Assembly (NCBI RefSeq): GCF_001499995.1
Contig: NZ_LQIU01000020.1
Coordinates: 1-64,000, forward strand
DNA: 64,000 nucleotides
From: Mycobacterium sp. IS-1496
GTDB taxonomy: Bacteria; Actinomycetota; Actinomycetes; Mycobacteriales; Mycobacteriaceae
Direction of reading: 5' to 3'
Shown: positions 8,276-18,000 of the stretch, piece by piece
How positions within the stretch are numbered: the stretch's first letter is position 1
Layout of the letters: each line of letters begins with the position of its first letter
The notes under the pieces: generated by a model
Database searches by the model: none
Seen by the model: only the letters and a program-made list of their open reading frames with translations
What the model was told of the DNA's origin: nothing
Translations under genes and position numbers: made by a program

Positions 8276-10510
8276 TCACGCGGGGACGGCGCGCCCCCAC
8301 ACCCGGTGCTCCCCGAGGCTCTCGATCAGCGATGCCGCCAGCCCGGCGGCGTCCGATGCGCTGAGCACACCCTCGGCGTCGGCGCCGACGCCCGCCGAGG
8401 CGAGCAGATCGGTTCCCTGCGGCAGCACGCCCAGCGCCTTGAAGTGCCGGAACGCCTCGTCGACGAGGATCTTCGCCTGCACCGTGGTGGGCGATCCCGC
8501 GAGAACGAGGCCGTCGAACTCGATCGACCGCGCCGTCGTGTACGTACGCGAGATCGGAACGCTGCCACCCTCGTGATCGAGGGTGCCGCCGTGCGCGGCG
8601 ATCACCAGCGGCACCAACTTCGCCGCCCCCAGGGCGTCGACCACCGCCGCCACGTCGCCGATGTCGGAATCCGGCCCGGTGAGGATGCCGACGAGACGCC
8701 CGTCCACCGGCCAGCGCTGACCGATCTGCGACACCGCCGGGCTGAGCACCGACGGTTCGACCGGGGCGGCCGTGGGCGCGGGCGGTTCCAGACCCAGGCC
8801 AGCGGCGACCGTCGCGCACAAATCGGCGTCGATGTTGGCCAGCACCGCGAGCTGGCGTTCCTTGACCGTCTGCTCGTAGCACTTGCCCAGCTCGAAGGTG
8901 TACGCCTCCGCGACGTGGGCCTGCTCCACCGGGCTCAGGCTGCGGTAGAACATCGCCACCTGCGAGAAGTGGTCGTCGTAGGAGGCCGGCGCCGCACGGA
9001 CTTTCGTCGACTCGGCGACCACGGCGGGCGCCTCGATGAACGCGGCGTTGTCCGCACCCGCGAGGAACGGGCATCCGCCGTCGAGCGAGTTCGGCCGGTA
9101 CGGCGCGACACCCGGGTGCACGCCGTGCTGGTGGAAGCCGTCACGCAGCATGTCGTTGACCGGGGCGTGCGGACGGTTGATCGGGATCTGACCGAAGTTC
9201 GGTCCGCCCAACCGGGTCAGCTGCGTGTCCAGGTAGGAGAACAACCGCGCCTGCAGGAGCGGATCGTCGGTGACGTCGATGCCGGGCGCCAGATGGCCGG
9301 GGTGGAACGCCACCTGTTCGGTCTCGGCGAAGAAGTTGGTGGGGTTGCGGTTCAGTTGCATGGTGCCGATCACCTGCACCGGGGCCAGTTCCTCGGGCAC
9401 GATCTTCGTAGGGTCGAGCAGGTCGATCCCCTCGAACATCTGATCCGGCGTATCGGGCATCACCTGCACGCCGAGATCCCATTCGGGGTACGCGCCCTTC
9501 TCGATGGCGTCCGCCAGATCCCGGCGGTGCAGGTCCGGGTCCATTCCCGCGGCGATCTGCGCCTCTTCCCACACCAGGGAGTGCACACCCAGTCGCGGCT
9601 TCCAGTGGAACTTCACCAGCGACGTCGACCCGTCCGGCGCGGTCAGCCGGAAGGTGTGGACGCCGAATCCCTCCATCATCCGGTAGGAGCGCGGGATGCC
9701 GCGGTCGGACATGTTCCACATGGTGTGCGCGGACGCTTCGGTGTGCAGCGACACGAAGTCCCAGAACGTGTCGTGCGCACTCTGGGCCTGCGGGATCTCC
9801 CGGTCCGGATGCGGTTTGGCGGCGTGCACGACGTCGGGGAACTTGATGCCGTCCTGGATGAAGAACACCGGGATGTTGTTGCCGACGAGGTCGAAGGTGC
9901 CCTCGTCGGTGTAGAACTTGGTGGCGAATCCGCGGGTGTCGCGGACGGTGTCGGCCGATCCGCGGGAACCGAGCACCGTCGAGAAGCGGACGAACACGTC
10001 GGTTTCGGCGCCGGACTTCAGGAAGCCCGCCTTGCAGATCTTCTCGGCGGCGCCGTTACCGCGGAACACGCCGTGGGCCGCGGCGCCGCGGGCGTGCACC
10101 GCACGCTCCGGGATGCGCTCGTGGTCGAAATGCATGATCTTCTCGCGCAGGTGGTGATCCTGCAGCAGCGTCGGCCCGCGTTCACCCGCCTTGAGGGAGT
10201 GGTCGGTGTCGTACAGCCGGGCGCCCTGCGCGGTGGTCAGGTACTCGCCCTGCTGACCTCGAGCGGTCTGCCCACCGCCGACGGAAAGGCCGGTGGCCGT
10301 GCGCAAGTCGGGCCCACCCTGATCGGGTTTCGGGGGCAGCGGTTCCCGCGGCGCGGTCGGCTCGTCGAACGACGGCTTCTCCGGTCCGGGTGCGCCCGGG
10401 ATGTAGCTCGGGCTGTGCTGCTGCATCCGCTCGGCGGCTTCCTTGACCTTGTCCTTGGCGTCTTTGACGACGCTCTTGATGGTCTCTTTGGCTCCGCGGT
10501 CCTGCGACAT
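8276..10510 (-). CDS. katE: Large-subunit monofunctional catalase (HPII/KatE type)
   Basis: A 744-residue clade-2 catalase that dismutates hydrogen peroxide. An unusual Lys/Glu-rich N-terminal tail (about 1-30) precedes a Pro-rich linker. The heme core has His139 (Val-His-Ala-Arg-Gly), the Asn pair 211-212 in Val-Gly-Asn-Asn and the proximal heme ligand Tyr426. The C-terminal about 150 residues (from about 595) form the DJ-1/PfpI-like flavodoxin domain typical of large catalases. The ATG has AAGGGG upstream. A SigF-like promoter is visible upstream. It ends 6 bp from dinB, in convergent orientation. Confidence 0.93.
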   Translation of the reverse strand: MSQDRGAKETIKSVVKDAKDKVKEAAERMQQHSPSYIPGAPGPEKPSFDEPTAPREPLPPKPDQGGPDLRTATGLSVGGGQTARGQQGEYLTTAQGARLYDTDHSLKAGERGPTLLQDHHLREKIMHFDHERIPERAVHARGAAAHGVFRGNGAAEKICKAGFLKSGAETDVFVRFSTVLGSRGSADTVRDTRGFATKFYTDEGTFDLVGNNIPVFFIQDGIKFPDVVHAAKPHPDREIPQAQSAHDTFWDFVSLHTEASAHTMWNMSDRGIPRSYRMMEGFGVHTFRLTAPDGSTSLVKFHWKPRLGVHSLVWEEAQIAAGMDPDLHRRDLADAIEKGAYPEWDLGVQVMPDTPDQMFEGIDLLDPTKIVPEELAPVQVIGTMQLNRNPTNFFAETEQVAFHPGHLAPGIDVTDDPLLQARLFSYLDTQLTRLGGPNFGQIPINRPHAPVNDMLRDGFHQHGVHPGVAPYRPNSLDGGCPFLAGADNAAFIEAPAVVAESTKVRAAPASYDDHFSQVAMFYRSLSPVEQAHVAEAYTFELGKCYEQTVKERQLAVLANIDADLCATVAAGLGLEPPAPTAAPVEPSVLSPAVSQIGQRWPVDGRLVGILTGPDSDIGDVAAVVDALGAAKLVPLVIAAHGGTLDHEGGSVPISRTYTTARSIEFDGLVLAGSPTTVQAKILVDEAFRHFKALGVLPQGTDLLASAGVGADAEGVLSASDAAGLAASLIESLGEHRVWGRAVPA

Positions 10511-10582
10511 GGGGTCCCCTTCGTCAGCTTGGTCGGTGACCGGGCGCGCCGAAACGGCCCCTCGTCACGCGTCCCCCCGCCT

Positions 10583-10607
10583 TTCCCTGCCGCAGCGGTG
10601 CCTAAAC
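10583..10607 (-). promoter_or_regulatory. Candidate SigF promoter of katE
   Basis: Read on the minus strand, GTTT (10607-10604), a 16-nt spacer and GGGAA (10587-10583) resemble the mycobacterial SigF pattern GTTT-N15-17-GGGTA. It lies about 75 nt upstream of the katE ATG. General-stress control of large catalases is established in actinobacteria; assignment here rests on the motif alone. Confidence 0.45.
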
Positions 10608-10630
10608 GCGGCGGACCGCCATGTGAGATT

Positions 10631-11635
10631 TCAGGACGTCGTCCAGGCCAGCAGTTCGTCGGCCGGCCAGGTGTTGACGATCCGCTCGACCGGCACCCCG
10701 GCGTCGAGTGCCCGCTGTGCGCCGTAGCCGAGAAAGTCCAATTGGCCCGGAGCATGGGAATCGGTGTCGATGGCGAAGACGCAACCGATTTCGAGCGCGA
10801 GGTTCAGCAACCGGGTGGGCGGATCGCGCCGCTCGGGCCGGGAGTTGATCTCGACGGCGGTGCCGTTGTCACGGCACGCGGTGAACACCTTCTCGGCGTC
10901 GAACTTCGACTCCGGCCGGATACCGCGGTTACCGGTGACCAGTCGCCCGGTGCAGTGGCCGAGCACGTCGGTGTGCGGGTTGGCGACGGCCTTGAGCATG
11001 CGCCGCGTCATCGCCGGCGCGTCCATGGCCAGCTTCGAGTGCACGCTGGCCACCACCACGTCGAGGCGCTCGAGCAGCTCCTCCTCCTGGTCGAGGGACC
11101 CGTCCTCGAGGATGTCCACTTCGATGCCGGTCAGGATGCGCAGGGGCGCAACGGTTTCACGCAGTCCATCGATCACGTCGAGTTGTCTGCGCAACCGGTC
11201 CGGGGACAGACCGTTGGCGATGGTCAGCCGCGGCGAGTGGTCGGTCAGCACGCAGTATTCGTGCCCGAGGTCACGGGCGGCAGCCATCATCTCCTCGATC
11301 GGCGCCGACCCGTCCGACCAGTTCGAGTGCACATGCAGGTCCCCCTTGAGCGCCGCGCGGATCTCACCGCCGCCGAGATCGACTGCGTTGTCCCGTAATT
11401 CGACGAGCACGTCGGGTTCGCGGCCGGCCCACGCCTGCGCGATCACCTTCGCCGTCTTGGGCCCGATACCCGGCAGCGACTGCCACGAGTCGGCGGCGCC
11501 GTGGCGGTCGCGTTCGGCTTCGGTGAGCCGCTCCACGACGTCGGCGGCGTTGCGGTAGGCCATCACCCGTCGGGAGTCCTCGCGAGCCCGGTCCTTGTAG
11601 TACGCGATCTGGCGCAGCGCGGTCACGGGGTCCAT
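10631..11635 (-). CDS. PHP-domain protein with helix-hairpin-helix (Rv3856c-like)
   Basis: A 334-residue protein resembling the C-terminal half of family X DNA polymerases. An N-terminal helical region has a helix-hairpin-helix (Leu-Pro-Gly-Ile-Gly-Pro-Lys-Thr, about 53-60). The PHP phosphoesterase domain begins at about residue 97 with Gly-Asp-Leu-His-Val-His-Ser-Asn-Trp-Ser-Asp-Gly and continues with metal-binding Asp-His, His-Ser, His and Asp-Ser-His motifs. No polymerase domain is present. A nuclease or phosphatase role in DNA repair is inferred. Its size and place match M. tuberculosis Rv3856c. Confidence 0.88.
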   Translation of the reverse strand: MDPVTALRQIAYYKDRAREDSRRVMAYRNAADVVERLTEAERDRHGAADSWQSLPGIGPKTAKVIAQAWAGREPDVLVELRDNAVDLGGGEIRAALKGDLHVHSNWSDGSAPIEEMMAAARDLGHEYCVLTDHSPRLTIANGLSPDRLRRQLDVIDGLRETVAPLRILTGIEVDILEDGSLDQEEELLERLDVVVASVHSKLAMDAPAMTRRMLKAVANPHTDVLGHCTGRLVTGNRGIRPESKFDAEKVFTACRDNGTAVEINSRPERRDPPTRLLNLALEIGCVFAIDTDSHAPGQLDFLGYGAQRALDAGVPVERIVNTWPADELLAWTTS

Positions 11636-11650
11636 GTCCCCAGTGTGCCC

Positions 11651-12217
11651 TCAGCGCGGACGCCACCGGGGATCGCGGCCGCTGAGCCCCACAATGCGGT
11701 CGATCGCCGGCGCGTCGTCGGGCACCGGCACGGCCGGGCCGAACATGCCTTCCGTACCTGCCGGATCGAATTGGCCGAGGTACTCGAGGCACACCTGCGC
11801 GGTGGCCGGGTCGCAGTCGTAGACCTGGCCGCTCGCCGCCGCGACGTCCCAGCCGTGGATGACGACTTCGGTCAGCGCGACGATCCCGGCGACCTCACCG
11901 GGCAGGTCGATCCCGCCGGCGCGGGTCATCCCCGTCCACGCGTCGGCCGAGCGCCAGGCGTCGGCGAGTTCGGTCAGGCGCTGCGGGTAGGCGGCGCGCC
12001 AGTCGTCGTCGGGCGGTCGGGGCCGGGGCGGGTTGTCGGTCCACTCGCCGAGGTCCTTGCGCGCAGCGGCGGCGAAGGCCGTCGAGAGATCGCCGACGTG
12101 CGCGAGGAGCTCACCGAGCCGCATCCCGTCGCACGGCGTGCCGGCATCGAGCAGCCCGTCGGACACGTGGGCGACGACGTCGGCGGTGCGCCGACAGGCG
12201 GAGCTGAGGTCGATCAT
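11651..12217 (-). CDS. TIGR03086 / mycothiol-dependent maleylpyruvate isomerase-fold protein
   Basis: A 188-residue DinB/YfiT four-helix protein. The N-terminal helix bundle has the family's Gly-Glu-Leu-Leu-Ala-His-Val-Gly-Asp metal-site motif, and a second conserved His lies in Glu-Val-Val-Ile-His-Gly-Trp-Asp. Members use a divalent metal and often mycothiol. Substrate unknown. It ends 15 bp from the PHP gene start on the same strand, so the two may be co-transcribed, and it is divergent from the F420 oxidoreductase. Confidence 0.82.
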   Translation of the reverse strand: MIDLSSACRRTADVVAHVSDGLLDAGTPCDGMRLGELLAHVGDLSTAFAAAARKDLGEWTDNPPRPRPPDDDWRAAYPQRLTELADAWRSADAWTGMTRAGGIDLPGEVAGIVALTEVVIHGWDVAAASGQVYDCDPATAQVCLEYLGQFDPAGTEGMFGPAVPVPDDAPAIDRIVGLSGRDPRWRPR

Positions 12218-12289
12218 GTCCGTACCGACTCGCGGGGACCGGAAATCTCATCGCACGACTGCCAGAAAACCGGACTAGCGTCGGTGGAC

Positions 12290-13147
12290 GTGCGATTCGC
12301 CTTCAAGACCTCACCGCAGAACACCACCTGGGCCGAGATGCTGCCGATCTGGCAGGCAGCCGACGACATCGACGTCTACGAGTCGGGCTGGACGTTCGAC
12401 CACTTCTATCCGATCTTCTCCGATTCGGCCGGCCCCTGCCTGGAGGGCTGGATCACGCTGACGGCGCTGGCCCAGGCCACCCGGCGGTTGCGGGTCGGCG
12501 TGCTGGTCACCGGCATCCACTACCGTCATCCGGCGGTCCTGGCCAACATGGCCTCAGCGCTCGACATCGTCTCGAACGGCCGGCTCGAGCTCGGTATCGG
12601 CGCGGGGTGGAACGAGGAGGAGTCCGGCGCCTACGGGATCGAGCTGGGCTCGATCAAGGAGCGGTTCGACCGCTTCGAAGAGGCCTGCGAGGTGCTCACC
12701 GGGCTGCTGTCCCAGGAGACCACGAGCTTCGACGGGACGTATTACCAGCTCAAGGACGCCCGTAACGAGCCGAAGGGCCCCCAGCAGCCACACCCGCCGA
12801 TCTGCATCGGAGGGAGCGGCGAGAAGCGCACGCTGCGCATCACGGCACGCTGGGCGCAGCACTGGAACTTCGTCGGCGGGCCGCCGGAGGAGTTCGCGCG
12901 CAAGCGGGACGTCCTGGCCTCGCACTGCGCGGACATCGGACGCGACCCGAAGGAGATCATGCTCTCGGCGCACGTCCGTCTCGGCGCGGACCACGATTAC
13001 GCGAAGGTGATCGACGAGGCGGCCGCGCTGGGGGCCGAGGGCCTCGACCTGGCGATCGTGTACCTGCCGCCGCCCTATGACACCGCGGTCCTCGAACCCC
13101 TCGCCGAGGCGATCAGGGACTCCGGGCTGACGGTCACGAAAGCATAA
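12290..13147 (+). CDS. LLM-class F420-dependent oxidoreductase
   Basis: A 285-residue luciferase-like TIM-barrel enzyme expected to use coenzyme F420. Typical elements are Glu-Ser-Gly-Trp-Thr-Phe-Asp-His-Phe near the N-terminus, Ala-Ser-Ala-Leu-Asp-Ile-Val-Ser-Asn-Gly-Arg, and Gly-Ala-Gly-Trp-Asn-Glu-Glu-Glu. The start is uncertain between GTG 12284 and GTG 12290. I chose 12290 because a -10-like TAGCGT (12276-12281) would then give a leaderless message. Substrate unknown. Confidence 0.85.
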   Translation: MRFAFKTSPQNTTWAEMLPIWQAADDIDVYESGWTFDHFYPIFSDSAGPCLEGWITLTALAQATRRLRVGVLVTGIHYRHPAVLANMASALDIVSNGRLELGIGAGWNEEESGAYGIELGSIKERFDRFEEACEVLTGLLSQETTSFDGTYYQLKDARNEPKGPQQPHPPICIGGSGEKRTLRITARWAQHWNFVGGPPEEFARKRDVLASHCADIGRDPKEIMLSAHVRLGADHDYAKVIDEAAALGAEGLDLAIVYLPPPYDTAVLEPLAEAIRDSGLTVTKA

Positions 13148-13208
13148 CGATCAGGCAAAATCCGGGGGCGGCACGGGTCGACCGCCTGACCGGCAGGTCA
13201 CCGCTTAG

Positions 13209-13349
13209 CTAGACGCCGAAGCGCACCAGTTCGGCAGCGGTGATGAGCCGTTCCTGCTTGGCGGGAAATTCACGGCTCTTGACGGGGTGACGGAACAATG
13301 ACCAGGCGATTCGACCCACCCGTGACCGGGAAATCGGGTTGATGTACAC
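13209..13349 (-). CDS. Small basic protein, 46 residues
   Basis: A short open frame not reported by usual length cut-offs. It reads Met-Tyr-Ile-Asn-Pro-Ile-Ser-Arg, then a basic/aromatic segment including Arg-Ile-Ala-Trp-Ser-Leu-Phe-Arg-His-Pro, and ends Val-Arg-Phe-Gly-Val. The GTG at 13349 has AGGAG 8 nt upstream; an in-frame GTG at 13358 sits too close to that site. Codon use is plausible but the frame is short. Function unknown. It lies between the F420 enzyme and gltD. Confidence 0.5.
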   Translation of the reverse strand: MYINPISRSRVGRIAWSLFRHPVKSREFPAKQERLITAAELVRFGV

Positions 13350-13530
13350 GTCGATCACTCCTGCGGTAACTCAATTGCTGATCGTGGGCCACGATATCGC
13401 AAAACCCACATCAAGTCATTAGAGTTCGCTCCCCCGGCAAACGCTGTGAGGCGCGCCGACGAATCGACGTCGAGTTTCTGGTGTGGCTGGTGGTTCAGGA
13501 GTGACGAACGCCGGGTGTCCGGCCGTCGAC

Positions 13531-15000
13531 TCAGCGCTGCGGAACCGCCGTCGGCTTGATCGGGGCCGGCAGCGCGCTCTGGCCCATCAGGTACCGGTCG
13601 ACGCCCGCGGCGGCCGCGCGCCCCTCGGCGATCGCCCACACGATCAGCGACTGCCCGCGGCCCATGTCGCCGGCCACGAACACGCCGGGCACCGAGGTCG
13701 CGTAGTCGTCGTCACGCGACACGTTGCCGCGGTCGGTCAGCTCCACCTTGAGGTCGGTCAGCAGGCCCTGCTTCTCCGGTCCGACGAAGCCCATCGCGAG
13801 CAACACCAGGTCGGCCTCCAACTCGAAGTCCGAACCCTCGATCTTCTCGAACTTGCCGGCCCTCATCTCGACCTCGTGCACCTTCAGCGAGGTGACGCGG
13901 CCGTTCTCGTCGCCGCAGAACTCCTCGGTGTTCACCGAGTACACCCGCTCGCCGCCCTCTTCGTGGGCCGACGAGACGCGGAACATGAGCGGATAGGTCG
14001 GCCACGGCGTGCTGTCGGCGCGCGTCTCCGGCGGGCGCGGCATGATCTCGAACTGGTGCACACTCGCCGCACCCTGCCGGTGCGAGGTGCCGAGGCAGTC
14101 CGCGCCGGTGTCGCCGCCGCCGATGATGACGACCTTCTTGCCCTTGGCGGTGATCGGCGGCTCGCCGTCGTCGCCGGTCACCGGGTCGCCCATCTGAACA
14201 CGGTTGGCCCAGGGCAGGAACTCCATCGCCTGGTGGATGCCGTCGAGTTCGCGGCCGGGGATCGGCAGATCGCGCCATGCGGTCGCACCGCCGGCCAGCA
14301 CCACCGCGTCGAACTCCGAACGCAGCTGCGCCACCGAGATGTCGACGCCGACGTTCACCCCGGTGCGGAACTGGGTGCCTTCGGCCTCCATCTGCTCCAG
14401 CCGGCGGTCGATGTGGCGCTTCTCCATCTTGAACTCGGGGATGCCGTAGCGCAGCAGGCCGCCGATGCGGTCGGCGCGCTCGAACACGGTCACGGTGTGA
14501 CCGGCCCGGGTCAGCTGCTGGGCGGCGGCCAGCCCGGCCGGGCCGGAGCCGACGACGGCGACCTTCTTGCCGGTCAACCGGTCCGGTGGCAGCGGGACGA
14601 CCCAGCCCTCGTCGAAGGCGTTGTCGATGATCTCGACCTCGACCTGCTTGATGGTGACGGCGTCCTGGTTGATGCCGAGCACGCACGACGCCTCACACGG
14701 CGCCGGGCACAGCCGCCCGGTGAACTCCGGGAAGTTGTTGGTGGCGTGCAGCCGCTCGATCGCGTCGCGCCAGCGGTCCCTGTAGACCAGGTCGTTCCAC
14801 TCGGGAATCAGGTTTCCCAGCGGACAACCGTTGTGGCAGAACGGGATCCCGCAGTCCATACAGCGGGCAGCCTGCGTCTGCAACGTCTCGTGCGAGAAGT
14901 CCTCGTAGACCTCTTTCCAGTCGCGCAGACGCAACGGCACCGGGCGGCGCTGCGGAAGCTCGCGATGGGTGTACTTGAGAAAACCGCGCGGATCAGCCAC
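13531..15000 (-). CDS. gltD: Glutamate synthase (NADPH) small subunit GltD
   Basis: A 489-residue subunit that passes electrons from NADPH through FAD and iron-sulphur clusters to GltB. Cys clusters in the N-terminus ([10 protein letters not shown], and Leu-Cys-Pro-Ala-Pro-Cys) bind the clusters. The FAD motif is Val-Val-Gly-Ser-Gly-Pro-Ala-Gly and the NADPH motif Ile-Ile-Gly-Gly-Gly-Asp-Thr-Gly. The start overlaps the gltB stop by 8 bp, indicating one transcript gltB-gltD as in M. tuberculosis (Rv3859c-Rv3858c). Confidence 0.96.
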   Translation of the reverse strand: MADPRGFLKYTHRELPQRRPVPLRLRDWKEVYEDFSHETLQTQAARCMDCGIPFCHNGCPLGNLIPEWNDLVYRDRWRDAIERLHATNNFPEFTGRLCPAPCEASCVLGINQDAVTIKQVEVEIIDNAFDEGWVVPLPPDRLTGKKVAVVGSGPAGLAAAQQLTRAGHTVTVFERADRIGGLLRYGIPEFKMEKRHIDRRLEQMEAEGTQFRTGVNVGVDISVAQLRSEFDAVVLAGGATAWRDLPIPGRELDGIHQAMEFLPWANRVQMGDPVTGDDGEPPITAKGKKVVIIGGGDTGADCLGTSHRQGAASVHQFEIMPRPPETRADSTPWPTYPLMFRVSSAHEEGGERVYSVNTEEFCGDENGRVTSLKVHEVEMRAGKFEKIEGSDFELEADLVLLAMGFVGPEKQGLLTDLKVELTDRGNVSRDDDYATSVPGVFVAGDMGRGQSLIVWAIAEGRAAAAGVDRYLMGQSALPAPIKPTAVPQR

Positions 15001-18000
15001 TTGCGGCCGCCATGATCGCCTCGTTCTTGTCCGCGCCGGTGCGTTCCGCCTCGGCGATTGCGGCCAGCACGCGCTTGAAGTCGCGCGGCATGACCTTGAC
15101 GAAATGCTTCAACTCTTCTTCCCAGTTGTTCAGGATGCGTTGTCCCACGGCCGAATCGGTGGCGTCGACGTGGGCCTGCAGCATGCCGTGGAGCCATTGG
15201 ACGTTCTCGTCGTCGAGGACGTCGAGTTCCACCATCTCGGCGTTGAGATTGTCCGGGAGCGCGCCCGTCGGGTCGTAGACGAACGCCATCCCGCCCGACA
15301 TGCCGGCCGCGAAGTTGCGTCCAGTCGGCCCGAGGATGACGACCTTGCCGCCGGTCATGTACTCACAGCCGTGGTCGCCAACACCCTCGACGACGGCGAC
15401 GGCGCCGGAGTTGCGGACCGCGAACCGTTCCCCGACCTGCCCGCGCAGGAACATCTCGCCGCTGGTCGCCCCGAACAGGATGACGTTGCCGGCGATGATG
15501 TTGTCCTCGGCGACATAGTCGGCCGGCGCGTTGTCGGCCGGGCGGACCACCACGCGGCCACCCGAGAGGCCCTTGCCGACATAGTCGTTGGCGTCGCCAT
15601 AGACGCGCAGCGTGATGCCCTTGGGTACGAAGGCGCCGAAACTGTTGCCCGCCGAACCATCGAACGTGATGTCGATGGTGCCGTCCGGAAGCCCCTGACC
15701 GCCATAGGCTTTGGTCACCTCGTGGCCGAGCATGGTGCCGACCGTGCGGTTGACGTTGGCGATGGTGGTCGAGAACTTGACCGGCGTGCCGGAATCGAGT
15801 GCCTCGCGGCACATCACGATGAGCTGCTGGTCGAGCGCCTTGTCCAGGCCGTGGTCCTGACGCGAACTGCAGTACAGATCCTGGTTCATGAACGCCGACT
15901 CGGGTTCGTGCAGCACCGGCGACAGGTCCAGCTTGTGGGCCTTCCAGTGCTCGGCCGCCTCGGTCGTGTCCAGCACGCCGACCTGGCCCACCATCTCGTT
16001 GACGGTGCGGAAACCCAACTGCGCCATGGTCTCGCGCACTTCCTCGGCGATGAACATGAAGAAGTTCTCGACGAATTCGGGCTTGCCGTTGAACCGTTCG
16101 CGCAGCACCGGGTTCTGGGTGGCCACACCGACGGGGCACGTGTCGAGGTGGCAGACCCGCATCATGATGCAGCCGGACACCACCAGCGGTGCGGTGGCGA
16201 AGCCGAACTCCTCGGCGCCGAGCAGTGCGGCGACCACCACGTCGCGGCCGGTCTTGAGCTGACCGTCGACCTGCACCACGATGCGATCGCGAAGACCGTT
16301 GAGCAGCAACGTCTGCTGCGTCTCGGCCAGGCCCAGCTCCCACGGCGCGCCGGCGTGCTTCATCGACGTCAGCGGCGTGGCGCCGGTGCCGCCGTCGTGG
16401 CCGGAGATCAGCACCACGTCCGCGTGCGCCTTGGACACGCCCGCGGCGACGGTGCCGACGCCGTTCTCGCTGACCAGCTTGACGTGGACGCGGGCCTGCG
16501 GGTTGGCGTTCTTCAGGTCGTGGATCAGCTGGGCGAGATCCTCGATGGAGTAGATGTCGTGGTGCGGCGGCGGCGAGATCAGCCCGACGCCGGGTGTGGA
16601 GTGCCGCACCTCGGCGACCCACGGGTACACCTTGTGACCCGGAAGCTGGCCACCCTCACCGGGTTTGGCGCCCTGGGCCATCTTGATCTGAATGTCGGTG
16701 CAGTTGCTCAGGTAGTGGCTGGTCACACCGAAGCGGCCCGACGCCACCTGCTTGATCGCACTGCGCCGCCAGTCGCCGTTGTCGTCGCGGTCGAAGCGGG
16801 TGACGGCCTCGCCACCCTCGCCCGAGTTGGACCGGCCGCCGAGGCGGTTCATCGCGATCGCGAGCGTCTCGTGAGCCTCGGCCGAGATCGAGCCGTAGCT
16901 CATCGCGCCGGTGGAGAACCGTTTGACGATCTCGCTCGCCGGTTCGACGTCCTCGATCGGGATCGGCTGTCGCACACCGTCTTTGAACTTCAGCAGGCCG
17001 CGCAGCGACGCCATCCGCTCGGACTGGTCGTCGATGAGCTTGGTGTACTCCTTGAAGATCGAGTACTGGCCGGTCCGGGTGGAGTGCTGCAGCTTGAACA
17101 CCGTGTCGGGATTGAAGAGGTGGTACTCCCCCTCACGCCGCCACTGGTACTCGCCGCCGACCTCGAGTTCGCGGTGCGCGCGCTCGTCCGGGCGGTCCAG
17201 GTAGGCCAGCGCGTGGCGGGCGGCGACCTCGGCCGCGATGTCGTCGAGGTCGATGCCGCCGACCGGGCAGCTCAAGCCGGTGAAGTACTCGTCGAGCACC
17301 TTCTGGTCGATGCCGATGGCCTGGAACAGCTGCGCGCCGGTGTAGGAGGCGAGCGTCGAGATGCCCATCTTGGACATCACCTTGAGCACACCCTTGCCCG
17401 CGGCCTTGACGTAGTTGGCCTTGGCCTGGTCGCTGCTGATCCCGGTGATCACACCGCGGTCGACCATGTCCTCGATGGACTCGAACGCCATGTACGGGTT
17501 GATGGCCGCGGCCCCGAAACCGCACAGGGCGGCCATGTGGTGCACCTCGCGGGCATCGCCGGCCTCGACGACGAGGCCGACCTGGGTGCGGGTGCGCTCC
17601 CGGACCAGGTGGTGGTGCACCGCGGCGACACTCAGCAGCGACGGGATCGGCGCCATCTGCTCGTCGGACTCCCGGTCGGAGAGCACGATGATGCGCGCCC
17701 CGTCGCGGATCGCCGCCGACACCTTGGCGCGTACGTTGTTCAGCGCCTCACGCAGACCCTGTCCGCCCCGGTTGACCGGGTACAGGCAGCGGATCACCGC
17801 GGCGCGCATCCCGTGCTTGTGTCCGCGGATCTCGTGGTCGGGGTCGACGCACATCAGCTTCGACAACTCGGCGTTACGCAGGATCGGCTGCGGCAGCACG
17901 ATCTGGCGGCACGATTCTGCGGTCGGGTTGAGCAGATCGCCCTCCGGGCCGATGACGCCCTGCAGGCTGGTCACCACCTCTTCGCGGATGGCGTCCAGCG

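Noticed and set aside
8306..11398. A 1030-codon frame opposite katE
   Set aside because: Shadow frame; no motifs, while katE has the heme and catalytic residues.
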